From positions 21,401,788 through 21,465,787 of the forward strand of contig NC_088302.1 of assembly GCF_032854445.1 (NCBI RefSeq): a DNA stretch of 64,000 bases, in the 5' to 3' direction. The notes below the pieces were generated by a model. That model was not told the DNA's origin and ran no database searches. It saw only the letters and a list, made by a program, of their open reading frames with translations. Shown one piece after another: positions 38,961-50,299 of this stretch. A program made the position numbers and the translations under genes. Position 1 is the first letter of the stretch, and the number at the start of each line of letters is the position of its first letter. The stretch comes from Liolophura sinensis. Lineage: Eukaryota; Mollusca; Polyplacophora; Chitonida; Chitonidae.

Positions 38961-39534
38961 TGCACTGGGTTGCCAGGGTTGAAGAGCTGACCTATATTGG
39001 TCACATTTAACTAACCATGAATAAAGCCAGCGACTGTTAATGAATAACAATTCTAACATGGACATATTCAATAAACAACTTTATCACAAGTTCACAACGC
39101 GTGACCCATCCCCCATCATAATATTTTTTAGAGACAGGATTGGACTGGGTGTTACAATTAATGTCAGAACATTAAATAACACACCTGTAAATATCTAGCC
39201 TTAAAACATTGTGAATGGAATAAATAAATCAATAAGGCACTGAATTACAGTATTGATGGGTATATCCTGTTGTTTGAAATAAAGAGAATGTCACCTGAAC
39301 CCAGATATTGAATTTCACATGTAAATTGCCGTATGTCACATGTGCAATGTAGGAAACCGGATAAAAACATAGTCATTTTGAGATGAATAACTTATGAACT
39401 ACCACGATTTTGCATTTGTGAAGGCCCTGAATTGCTGCTTGTGTCTGATCTATGTGTAATCATGACATTCCTTCTGTTACACCCAGTTGCATAATTCCAA
39501 GCTCACATGTTTTATCACGTTGACTGAAATGACG

Positions 39535-39885
39535 AGACTGGCTTCATCCAAACCAGTTTGCTTTGGGAGCTGTAGATCCAGGGTCAGTCGTGGGTTGAGT
39601 CACACCTATGGCCTTGGACTTACGGAAGTTGTAACTTCCTCGCTTGGCATTCAGCATGAAGGCGATAGTGCAACGACTGGTTGGTCCGTATCAGTATAAT
39701 GGGTCTGGCCATTATACTGTAAGTGGTCTCAGTGAAGCAGCACCAGATAAAAGAGCGGTGGAAATCCGTCCTGCACCAAGGAGGCACTTGTTATGCACTC
39801 TAAGGATTCCTTCATCGTCATATGACTGAAAAATTGTTAAGTGGAACGTTAAACCCCAAGCACTCGCTCACTTACTCACCCAAAC
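39535..39885 (+). repeat. V-SINE-like element (family 2), near full length
   Basis: 'gggagctgtagatccagggt', 'aacttcctcgcttggcattc', 'taaaagagcggtggaaatcc', ending 'aacgttaaaccccaagcact' and (ctca)n. Two short plus-strand open frames here are repeat-derived. Confidence 0.88.
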
Positions 39886-40126
39886 TCACTGTCATTGTGT
39901 TGAAGTGAAAAATTCTAGTTAAGTATGTGTGCATGTTATTATAAATACATGTAAGTCTTTTGCATGAACATTCACCTTCACTGGCTTACTGGTCATCCTA
40001 TGCATGTCCTTGTACATTGCAAGCACCAAACAGTATTTTGACAGGGCCCGACTGCTTGGTCCAATTTTTTTGTATTAAATGAATAGCTGGAAGATTTGCC
40101 ATTCTGTCCTGCACCGACTTAAAAAT

Positions 40127-40370
40127 TATTTATTTATTTATTTGATTGGTGTTTTACGCTGTACTCAAGAATATTTCATTTTTACGACGGCGGCCAGCAT
40201 TATGGTGAGAGGATACCGGGCAAAGCCTGGGGAAACCCACAACCATCTGCAGGTTGCTGCCAGACCTTCCCACATACGGCCGGAGAGGAAGCCAGCATGA
40301 GTTGGATTTGAACTCACACCCACCTCATTGGTGAGAGGCTCCTGGGTCATTATGCTGCTCTAACTTAAAA
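40127..40370 (-). repeat. tRNA-derived SINE (family 1), nearly full length
   Basis: Tail 'gattggtgttttacgctgta', core 'gacggcggccagcattatgg', then 'gtgagaggctcctgggtcat'. Confidence 0.88.
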
Positions 40371-40525
40371 ATTATTGCCAAGCTTGTACATGTACATGTG
40401 TGTGTACCAAGTGAAAATGTTAGCAGTGAATTTGAAATTACTCGCATCATTTCACTGAAAACGCCAATACATACATGCCTAGATGAATCCCTGAGTCACT
40501 TCTGTTGACCAGGCTTTGAAAAGGA

Positions 40526-40759
40526 ATGTCGTCTGCGAAAAGAGCATTGGTACAAAATGTATGTATAAAATCAAAGGAATGTGTTTCTGAAAAATTCCAA
40601 GCATTTTTTGCCAACAAATCTAATCAAAGTCATGATAATATAAACATTCCCTGGATCTACCGGGTTTCACGTTTTACAGTGATTCAAAAAAGGACACCTC
40701 AAACACAAATGTCTGGAGATTTACCAAATAAAAGACAACCCTGTCTGTATGATATACGT
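40526..40759 (+). CDS. Weak exon candidate: open 78-codon segment with acceptor and donor
   Basis: The ATG frame starting MSSAKRALVQNV runs 78 codons to a plausible donor (CGT/GTAAGC). An acceptor-like CCAG lies 13 bases upstream of the ATG; the frame between that acceptor and the ATG contains a stop, so the ATG would have to be the initiator. The product is Lys/Gln/Ser-rich with no recognised domain. Chance or repeat-derived sequence is likely. Confidence 0.2.
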
Positions 40760-41489
40760 GTAAGCCTTAGTGTAATGACCCCAATCTGTAACGACCCCAA
40801 TCTGTAAAGGCCGGCTTGGTAGGACAGTAACCCAGCCTGAGTTCAATCAGTACCTTGCGTTCTTGGATGGATGCATTCATTGTCGCCTCACTGGCAGCTT
40901 GAAAAGCAACTAATAAAATTATTTATATGTGTAGATGTACATGTACACGAGTCACAAGAATCTATATATTATCTCCCTACCAATAGACTCCATCTTCACG
41001 CATTCACTCCAAGATCAAATACCAGTTTTTGAACTGATGTCTGTAGGCTAAAGTGATACATTTTGGCCCTAGTGCATTATAGGCTGGGGCTATAAGGTAT
41101 ACAGCTGTACAAGGTTGTATATGTATAGGTATCCCCTGTGAACACTTTATTTGTCAGAGATGAAAGGGTAGTATTGTCAGGTATGTGAAAAGATTTTATT
41201 CCTCGCATCCATTGTTTTGCTGTGATTTTGGTGGCAAAAGGCTGACCACGATGCTATCTTGTGTGGTATTAAATGAAGTTTCATGCAAACTGCATAGCAC
41301 ATATATCACAGGTGTGAAAGTTCACTAACTTTTCAAAGTTTGGTGGTAATCCTCCAGGCGCTTTGCTTCACCCAAAAATTTTTTGTGTGTGGTGTTAAAC
41401 AGCAACTAAATAAAAAAATGAGTAAATGTAAAGTTCGTTGTATTCTGCTACGTGTATTAGCTGCTGAATGAATACAGATGAATAAAAAA

Positions 41490-41606
41490 AACCTGTGATG
41501 GCTGTGGGTTTCTCCCGGGCCCTATCCGTTTTTTTTCCCCACCATATTAAAGGACAGATTCTTGAGTACGAAAAAAAAAAAAAAAAAATACCAATTTAAT
41601 AAATAA
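41490..41606 (+). repeat. tRNA-derived SINE (family 1), 5'-truncated with poly-A interruption
   Basis: 'gatggctgtgggtttctccc' to 'accaatttaataaataaaa', broken by an A run. Confidence 0.65.
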
Positions 41607-42028
41607 AACTGAAAAGTTGCACTATCATCAACTACTGTCATGACTGCAAAGTCAAGGACCTCTTGTGGGATTATGTGGGATTACCATTTTCTTATAAATG
41701 CAACTCTTAACCATGCCTCTTAATATGGCCACCTTATGGTCCTATCGAGCGTTGTAAACATTTTGCATGTCGGCGGCCAACTACATGATGTCAGTGACAC
41801 TTCTCGAGAGTAGAATACATACTCCATCATCATCTACTACCAAGCCTTTGGTTGTGATAGCTAAAAATATAATTGTTAGCTAAAAATATCACTGGGCCTG
41901 CCAGCTTAATATATTGTCTTCTCAGATGGCTCTGATGGTGTGACAATTAAAGCAATTACATGAAGTGCAGGTACATACATGTACCGTTGCATGAAAATAA
42001 TATCACTGACGAAGAATAATATAATAAT

Positions 42029-42196
42029 ATGATATCCCTGATGAGGTTCAGCCTCCAGGATGAGATACTGAGCCTAGCCTATGACGGAATTTCTAGTGTC
42101 GATGCCCTATTGTCCTTTGTGGAAGGGCTTTTTGAAAACATTGTTTTCCAAGAGGAAAATGTCAACATTTGCAGAGCTGGGGACAATGTGGACTGA
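42029..42196 (+). CDS. Short ORF of 55 codons, unrecognised, probably repeat-derived
   Basis: ATG at 42029 to TGA at 42196 gives an acidic, leucine-rich peptide (MRFSLQDEILSLAYDG near the start, LFENIVFQEENV later). The complementary strand is also open over 61 codons. No family is assigned. The compact, higher-GC look against its AT-rich neighbours suggests a fragment of a dispersed element rather than a gene. Confidence 0.2.
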   Translation: MISLMRFSLQDEILSLAYDGISSVDALLSFVEGLFENIVFQEENVNICRAGDNVD

Positions 42197-42642
42197 AGCT
42201 TGTGTAGGCAGTGAAGAGCGTGACCTGCACTGGCCAGTGCGATGTAGCTGTTAGCAGGCTTCATTGCTCAGCCAATAATGATATGTGCCTGTTTATAGAA
42301 TCTAAGGCCTGTTGTGCCTGCTGACCCTATGTCAATATTCGGGTTCAGAGTTCACGTCATGGGAGCATAGTGATCTCCCTTTGTGGCCTGGCATTGTGGC
42401 TTGACAGCATGGTTAATGTGCAGATTATATATACATATATTGTAGATTTTGTACAGTTTGATGAGAGAAACTTATTAGAGAAAAAATACATATAACTCTA
42501 ATTAGACCCTAAACAAATTCAGCCAGTAAAGTGTAACTTTGGATACAATTTGAAAACATAATTTATAAGATTTAAGATGTGAAAATGTACTTTCAGAAGC
42601 ATACAAAATCCTTAAAATTATATTCTGATGTCAATGCCTAGA

Positions 42643-42742
42643 TAGAAGAGCAGTGGAAATCCGTCCTGCAACAAAGAGGCACATGTGCTGAGAGGACTCC
42701 TTCCTCATCATATGACTGAAAAATTGTTAAGTACGACGTTGT
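42643..42742 (+). repeat. V-SINE-like element (family 2), 3' end
   Basis: 'agcagtggaaatccgtcctg' through 'tcatatgactgaaaaattgt' and 'aagtacgacgtt'. Confidence 0.8.
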
Positions 42743-42848
42743 TTCCAAAATCAAATTAAAAATTTGCATACCAGTACTAAATTGCTTAGAAATTGCTCTT
42801 TCCTGTGCGAATAGTTTGGGGAATTAGGGTAGTATGCTATAACATGCA

Positions 42849-43016
42849 CTTGCCTCTCCGGCTGTACGTGGGAATGTTTGGCAGCAACCTGCAGATGGTT
42901 GTGGGTTTCCCCTAGGCTTTACCCGGTTTCCTTCCACCATAATGCTGGCCGCCATCATATAAGTGAAATATTCTTGAGTATGGTTTAAAACATCAGTCAA
43001 ATAAATAAATAAATAT
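42849..43016 (+). repeat. tRNA-derived SINE (family 1), 5'-truncated
   Basis: 'ttgcctctccggctgtacgt' to 'catcagtcaaataaataaat'. Confidence 0.85.
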
Positions 43017-43401
43017 AACAAGCACTTTGTTGAGGATTGATGGTAAGTATTGAAATTTTTTTCCATTTTTGCATTCCATGTAGGCTGCAATGTTATGAAA
43101 AAAAAAAGTAAAAGAGACAAATGCTGGTAAATAAGCAGCCATTCTCAACACACAGTGTATGTCTGGTACACAGGGTGTGATTTGCAGTGTCTGATTGTCT
43201 CCTTATGACCTGTCATGTACATTCCACAGTCATTGAAATTTGAGATGTTTGCTGAGGAATTTCAGCTATAAGATGTACACTACAGAGCAATCCTGACAGC
43301 CTCGAGCAGGGGTGGGGTGGGGGGGGGGGGGGCAGTGTTACATTACAGCCTTCAATGTTAGAGTACTGGGCCCATATTTATCAAACATCCAAGGCAGTCA
43401 T

Positions 43402-43402
<1 letters not shown>

Positions 43403-43440
<38 letters not shown>
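43403..43440 (+). repeat. (AT)n microsatellite
   Basis: Uninterrupted AT dinucleotides, followed by a short direct repeat 'aaagggaagtgagt'. Confidence 0.95.
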
Positions 43441-43442
<2 letters not shown>

Positions 43443-44067
43443 GGAAGTGAGTTATATATATAAAGGGAAGTGAGTATGGCGTAAAGCAAATCGAACGAAA
43501 AAAAAAAAAACAAACATCATAGGACTGAAGTCAAAAGTCAAACACACCTACAACTGATATGTTTCACTCTAGAATGTTTAAAATTTGTGCCCAGATTCTT
43601 TACTGCAGAATAATGAATTAACCAGAATTCCAGAGGCTATGTCTGGTCATAACACATGCTTGTGTGTTAAAATACTAAAGTAAACTTGACCATCTACACA
43701 CTGTGATTTGCTTGAAAACATGAAATATTGAACATGAGTGTATTGTGCCTTGTACAATATGGTACTGGTGCATACAGTTATACCGTAAATCGTCAACCTT
43801 TTCAGCCACCACAGCCCTATTTTCATTGGAATTTAAGCATATAATTATTATGAAAATGATGCTAAAAATGATTTGTCTGTGTCATGAAAGATGCAAGCTT
43901 AGTAAAACCGTGCCAATTATTTCTCTACACCCCATCGTTTTGTTCGAATGTTTCAAAATATCGCCTGCAGAGGAGTTTGAAAAGGTTCAAGAATAAGGGT
44001 ACAGGTACATTGTACCAGCCTGGAAATAAGCTGAAGGGCAAGTTAATGTCCTCCACGAAGTAGTTAG

Positions 44068-44127
44068 TTATCATCGTCATATGACTGAAAAATTGTTGAG
44101 CACGGCATTAAACCCCAATCACTCACT
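44068..44127 (+). repeat. V-SINE-like tail fragment (family 2)
   Basis: 'catatgactgaaaaattgtt' to 'attaaaccccaatcactc'. Confidence 0.75.
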
Positions 44128-44343
44128 CACTCTCGAAGTAGTTATTTGAGAGGGGACACAACAAAAGTACCAATTAAATACCAGCTTTTTAATAATTCGA
44201 AAGGCTGGGAGATTTGCCATTATATCTTGAATCAACTTAAAGAATTCTATTCAGTCTATTCTCAGGATTGTTGCACACTTGTACAGTATACCAGTATTCA
44301 GTATTTTAATTATTACGATATGTCCTACATTTCAAGAATGACT

Positions 44344-44505
44344 GAATGAATGACTGCTCGGGGTTTAACGTACAGAATAACATTTCATTCATATGATGAC
44401 AAGGATTCATTCGGTGTGTGTACATATACTGTGTCTTCTTGTGACAGGGCGAGTCCCAGCCACCAAGGTGCTGCTGCTGCCACTGAAGTATATGTACATG
44501 TATCA
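44344..44505 (-). repeat. V-SINE-like element (family 2), antisense, partial
   Basis: 'ctcggggtttaacgtacag', 'tcatatgatgacaaggatt' and 'acatatactgtgtcttc' are complements of the family 2 end. Confidence 0.7.
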
Positions 44506-44521
44506 CACCCAGTCACATTAT

Positions 44522-44668
44522 GGGGACCCCCGTGGCTCAGATGGTTAGAGTGCTAGCGCAGCGTAAAGACCCAGGAGCCTTTCATCAATGCGGTACTTCA
44601 TAAAGACCCAGGAGCCTTTCATCAATGAGTACTTCATAAAACACCAATCAAATAAAATAAATAAATAC
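44522..44668 (+). repeat. tRNA-derived SINE (family 1) with internal deletion and 12-bp target-site duplication
   Basis: Bounded by cagtcacattat at 44510-44521 and 44669-44680. Head and tail are present but the middle is replaced by a second copy of 'aaagacccaggagcctttca'. A short SINE retroposed in this rearranged form or rearranged after insertion. Confidence 0.92.
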
Positions 44669-44685
44669 CAGTCACATTATACTGA

Positions 44686-44832
44686 CACTGGGCCAACCAT
44701 GCAGTCACGTTTACTTGCTCCAACCTCGGTGATAAGCACAAAGCGAGGCAACAAGTGCCATTTTTAAAGTCTTTGGTTTGATACCAGGTCTCCCGATTTT
44801 GAGTTTGACGCTCTGACCAGTAGGCCACCGAA
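44686..44832 (-). repeat. V-SINE-like head (family 2), antisense
   Basis: Complement of a tRNA-like head ('accaggtctcccgattttga', 'gctctgaccagtaggccacc'). Confidence 0.6.
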
Positions 44833-45394
44833 GCAGTCAGTACATTTTATCAGTTGGAGTACAGGGAAGATCTACATGGTACATAAATCTCTGTGGCTGA
44901 TTTATTAATGTCAGATTCATGCGTCTTTGCTGCTTTCAGGTCAGCCATCGGCCTTTTAGTTTTGACTGTCTTCTCAGACTCATTTTGAAATCTCTGTTTA
45001 CAAGCCTGTGTGGTATGACATTCATGTACATACATACATATATATCCACATTTATTCTTCCTAATGCTATTGATTGATACATGTATTGTCTCTTGAAGTT
45101 TAGGATACAAGCTGATACATACATGCCTGTACTCGTAATCTGCTAACAATTGAGAATAACTGTGAGTAAGGCTTGCTTTTCAACAGAAACCCGAGATGGA
45201 TTTTCATGGATGACAACTTCTCTCTTCTTGGTGATATATACACTTAAGGCGTTGCCGTGAACAACAGTCTCCCAAGTCGTTTATACGAGTCTTGTTACAA
45301 ACTTCGTCATTCCAGGATACAGTGGACCAGTTTCTGTTTATTAGGTGTACATATATACACTGTGTGTTCCATCAGATTTCAACATGCCCTAATT

Positions 45395-45560
45395 CTGCAA
45401 CTTTCAGTGCAGTTTATGCACATTTTTAATTTGATTCTGGGGGCATATTTACATTGGTTGGATTGGCCAACTCCAGGGCTTCACAAATGGTATAAGTTTA
45501 TCATTTAACATGCAATAATACCTTTATAATTTGCTTGAATGAACACCTTGCAAACATGTG
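45395..45560 (+). repeat. Unnamed dispersed repeat (family 6)
   Basis: Partner of 17750-17940 ('acattggttggattggccaa'). Confidence 0.65.
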
Positions 45561-46179
45561 AAAAAGATTGAAGAATTACAGTAATTGAAAATTCTCATTG
45601 TGTGCTGACTAAATCATAGTATACATGTGAGTTAAGGCAATGCATAGAGTGTGTGATATCTGGGACGCAGCAAAGTAAACCGAATGTTAGCAACGGGTCC
45701 ATGAATTCATAGCAAAAGTGATAAAAATATTCAAAGTGTTAAAAATATTAAGAATGATGATTGGGGCCGAGTTGCTTGGATTTTGGTTTGCTTATTTGTT
45801 TGAGTTTTGAAGTTACTTTTAACAGAAAAGATATCACTAGACTAAATATATATATGTATTGATAAAGAGTCACATTTAAACTTTTACATTTTTGTGATAT
45901 ACAGTATAGGTAACCGAGATAATGTTTTAAATAAGCAAAAATGCCCACATGGGGAAATTTGAACGGGCTTCCATGCTCTCTCGTAACCAATCAATGGTGA
46001 GATATTTCTACCACCCTAGAAGGCATCTGTTCTGCTGTGACATGACCCATTCCTAGTTCACCATTTTTTCCATGTAGAACTAGCATTAAAATCAGCTGTT
46101 TTACTTCCGATTACGAAACAGTTCTGATCTACTTTAAAGCCATTTTCAATGAGAGAGTGGTAGTGGAATATGTCTGGCA

Positions 46180-46444
46180 GGGGCCTCCGTGGCTCAGTCG
46201 GTTAGCCCGCTAGTGCAGCGTAATGACCCTGGAGCTTCACACCAATGCGGTCGCTGTGAGTTCAAGTCCAGCTCATTCTGGCTTCCTCTCCGGCCGTAAG
46301 TGGGAAGGTCTTCCAGCAACCTGCGGATGGTCGTGGGTTTCCCCCAGGCTGTGCCCCGTTTCCACCCACCATAATGCTGGCCGCTGTCGTATAAGTGAAA
46401 TATTCTTGAGTACGGCGCAAAACACCAATCAAAAAAAAAAAAAT
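46180..46444 (+). repeat. tRNA-derived SINE (family 1), full length, with 12-bp target-site duplication
   Basis: Bounded by atatgtctggca at 46168-46179 and 46445-46456. The tail is mostly A rather than (aaat)n. Confidence 0.95.
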
Positions 46445-46929
46445 ATATGTCTGGCATTATACCTCAAGGTCTCAGGCAGATGGCCACAACGCGTGGCCTT
46501 CAGTTGTAATGAGAAGAGGGACCATACCTCACACAATAAAGGAGTGTTTTGTCCCTAATACTGAAGAGCTTAGGGTAAGGATGACAAGACATGATGTTTC
46601 CGATTTCTTTAAAATGCCCCATGGCCTCAAAAGAATTCCAGATGAAAAGGTGATCTATAGAGTCACCAAGCAATTAATTAAAAAATGCCTGTGCCTGTTT
46701 AGGTTTGTATGGACCCCTCCTCTGAAAAAAGTTTGGTTATATTTTGTTCTTGTCTTTACTTTTAAAGCTGCAATGGTGTTTGCTTGAGGTATATTTGACT
46801 GTCAGATCCCTCATATTGGTATTGCTGCCTCACTGAAGCACCATGTCAAACATACCAAGCTCTATCTTCATTAAATCAAGCCTGTACATATATATCATGC
46901 TAAAACGGAACTTAAAGGAAAACACCTCT

Positions 46930-49900
46930 TAAATCGAAGTAGGCATCACGAAATAGACCACTTGCACCATGCATTCTGTTCTATGCTGGGAAGCAAACAT
47001 CATTCCCTACTTTTCGAGGCACTTTTCTGCCTTGTGCCCAGAAGCGCCATATAGTTCCTGAATACAGGGTCCAGCAAACAGGTTGGGTACAGAACATGCA
47101 GAATGGGTTCTCCGTGTGTGGATGTGATTTTCCGGTACAGGACACCTTGTCGCTCCACAATCTTGTCCCATTCCTTGAGTTACCTCAGCATAGTAGAGAA
47201 CTTTTTAGTTCTCTCCATTCTGTCAACCTAATTTGACAATAGTGCTTGAGTCTGCTGATATTGGGATCATTCGTCTGAAACTGAACAGTACTATTACACT
47301 TCCACTGTGGTCATACAGTAGTCTCAGAGGCATTAATATTACCCACACAAACACAAGGTTGCAAAATAACTTTCTGCAACGCACAGTTCTGCAGCAGGAC
47401 ATGTCTGGAATATACTGGTCATTTGAGAGTCTAGACATCTCAGCCCTCTTCATGCTCAGACGTTGTGGGGAGATGTTCGGGTAATCTGGACAATGCATCC
47501 GCAGTTACGTTAAACTTCCCCTGCCTGTGTATAAATGGAAAATTGAAATGACGACAATTCATTTACCCAACGTTGTTCCAGTGCACGCACTTTGTTTTTT
47601 GGTCGTCACATAATCCAGTGGGTTGTTATCCATAAATACCGTGGAGGATGATCCTTACAAATATGACCTAAATTTATCACAGACTACCCACTTCAGTGTA
47701 AGGAGTTCAATCCGTTCGCTTGAGTATCCAGCCTTTAGTTCTGGTTGTCCCCTTGATGCAAAAGCATCAACCTGAAGCTGCTTTTATGCACTTGTCCCGA
47801 GACGGCACCAAGTCCTCTATTCCTGGCATCCACCTCCAGAACGCATTGTTTGAAAAATCAAGGTACATCAAGACCGGAGGATTAGTTACACGTATCTTCT
47901 GCTTTCCGACAGCGTTTGTCCCACAAGTGAGAAATATTACAGTTCTCTTCAAATCGCACTTTGCTGGCTGTCTCCTGACTGCATTTTCCAAGTAAATCAC
48001 AGAGCGGACCTGCTGTTGTTGCAAACTTCTCCACAAATTGCCTATAATCGGTAGCAAAACCAAGGAAGGGGTGTACCTCTTTCAGCGTCAGTGGAACTGG
48101 CCATTCTGCAACAGTGTGTTTTATCTGGATCTGTCTTCACACCAGATTCCAAGATCACATGACCAAGAAACTTAACATGCTTTTGAAGGAAGCAACACTT
48201 CTCAAGCTCCGCTTTTAATCCATGCTTACAGAGTTTCTCTAGGGTATACGTCAACTGCTCCAGGTGATCAGGTATACCAGTGGACCAAACAGTGACATCT
48301 TCCAGATGTACAAATAATCTTTCCATATGGCTGTCTCTTAAAACAAAATGCAGTTACCTTTGAAAAGTTGCTGGAGCATTCGTAACTCCAAAAGCATACG
48401 ATTAAACACAAACAATCCAAAAGGTGTGGTTAATGTTTTCTTACAGGTATCAGACTCTTCTACCTCAATCTGAATGTATAAAGCTGCTTTAAGACCCAGC
48501 GTGGTATAGGACGCGCCAAGCCATAAGATCTAATGATTCTTCATTGTGAGGCAATGGGTATACACCTCTAACAACCTAGGCATTCAGCCTGCAATGGTCA
48601 CAGCACATGCTTAGTTTGCCATTTTTCTTCCTGGTCAGGACTGTTGGTGCTCCATAGTTAAATGATTTGCGATGTATAATGTCCTTCTCTAGAAGGTCTT
48701 GTGAACGACTTTTAATTTCAGATATAAGGTTAGCAGGAATTCCGAGATAAGGTTGTGAAACAGGCTCTGAATCTTGTCTCTATGGCTTTCCTCAAAGCCT
48801 TCCAGACCCGGCAAACCAGTTGCACCAACATTCTGATCAGTATTCGAAGAAACAATGACACTATGTACATCAGCTGTTACCAATAGTTCTTTGGTCATTT
48901 CAAAGTCACATTAAGAGCCCAAACGAGTCTGGTGGCAACCAAATATCTTTATCAGATAATTTTGTAACTTCAACGAAATCATATGAGAGAGTCGGCCCAA
49001 CAGTCAGTTGGTCGACATGAAATGTATGTTCTATGGACTTGACTAAAAGCGGTCTGTTTGATGGAATACCTGAACATTTGGTCTTTGCTGAGGTGAGTGC
49101 TGGGACTAGAACTTTTGTATTACCTGCGACCTGGTTGAAGGCTTTTCTTTGGTCTCCTGATATCAAGGTACAACCCACACAGCTGTTCAAAAAGCAAGGT
49201 GTCTGTGATAAAACATTCATTTCAAAAGTACAGGGCTGAGTGTGCGCCCTAGCCCAGTGCTGAGTATCTTTGCGCTGTAGCCCAGCGCTGAGTATCTCAG
49301 CGCCGTAGCCAGCACTAAGTGTCATCCACACCAGGATGCACAGTTGCAGATTCTGCTACATTTACCTTTTCATGAACAGTGGCCTTTGCACAGCCCATCT
49401 CATCGCATTCCTAAAGTCCCAGTTGTCTCAGTTCCAGGAAGCTCGTCTCAGGATTGTTTCACGAGAAACCCTTGGACTGACACAGGCCTGATTCCCACAA
49501 CAAATTGTTCCTTTAACATCTGGTCCCTCTTTTTAGAATTTATCGTTAGCCATTCGATTAAAGCCATCATTGCATGGGAATATTCAGTCAGCGATTCGAA
49601 AGAATGTTGTATCATGTTATAAAATTCTCTGTGTTTTTGCGAATGTGAAACTCTGCACCCAAATGTAGAACAGAGTATATCAAAAAACGCATTGACTGTC
49701 TTAGGGGCACGGTGTCAGATCTCATCTTCAAGGGCGCCAAACAAGTAATCCGTCATAAAGAATACAGCCCTTTTACTGTCCATTTGCTGTGTAGTTATCA
49801 TCCTGGATGCTCGTTCAACCCAGCTCTCAGGATCATCCTTCCCACCATAAAGAGGTAACGTTATGGGAGGTGGAGCAAATACTTTGGTCAGTTGCTGTTT

Positions 49901-49970
49901 TGCAGCCAGAGTTGCTCTTAGCTGTTGCAGCTTGTCCTCCTAGGCATCAACTTTTGTGTCCATCATTTTA
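46930..49970 (-). mobile_element. Decayed Ty3/Gypsy-type LTR retrotransposon internal region
   Basis: Read on the minus strand: gag-like start near 49965 (MMDTKVDA), then LYGGKDDPESWVERA near 49860 and LFGALEDEI. A pre-RT segment (LVPALTSAKTKC near 49130) follows. Reverse transcriptase pieces are GAPTVLTRKKNGKL near 48650 and LEKLCKHGLKAELEKCCFLQ with FLGHVI near 48170-48240. The RNase H end is GKFNVTADALSRL near 47490, and an integrase zinc-region piece (GVLYRKITSTHGEP) lies near 47130. Order gag-RT-RNase H-integrase identifies Ty3/Gypsy. Stops and frameshifts break every domain, the integrase core is missing and no LTR pair was recognised. Confidence 0.85.
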
Positions 49971-49976
49971 TTGACT

Positions 49977-50298
49977 AATCACAGGATGTATTGGAGCAAT
50001 CACAAGATGTATTGGAGCAGTCACAGGATGTATTGGCGCAATCACAGGATGTATTGGTGCAATCACAGGATGTATTGGCGCAATCACAGGATGTATTTGC
50101 GCAATCACAGGATGTATTAGCGCAATCACAGGATGTATTGGAGCAGTCACAGGATGTATTGGCGCAATCACAGGATGTATTGGCGCAATCACAGGATGTA
50201 GGCCCTATTGGTGCAATCACAGGATGTATTGGAGCAGTCACAGGATGTATTGGAGCAATCACAGGATATATTGGAGCAATCACAGGATGTATTGGAGT
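49977..50298 (+). repeat. 21-bp minisatellite, about 15 units
   Basis: Unit 'caatcacaggatgtattgg' plus two variable bases. One interruption near 50199-50212. Because 21 is a multiple of three, several frames on both strands stay open (heptads such as QSQDVLA on plus); these are not taken as genes. The array lies directly upstream of the gag start of the Gypsy remnant. Confidence 0.95.
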
Positions 50299-50299
50299 T

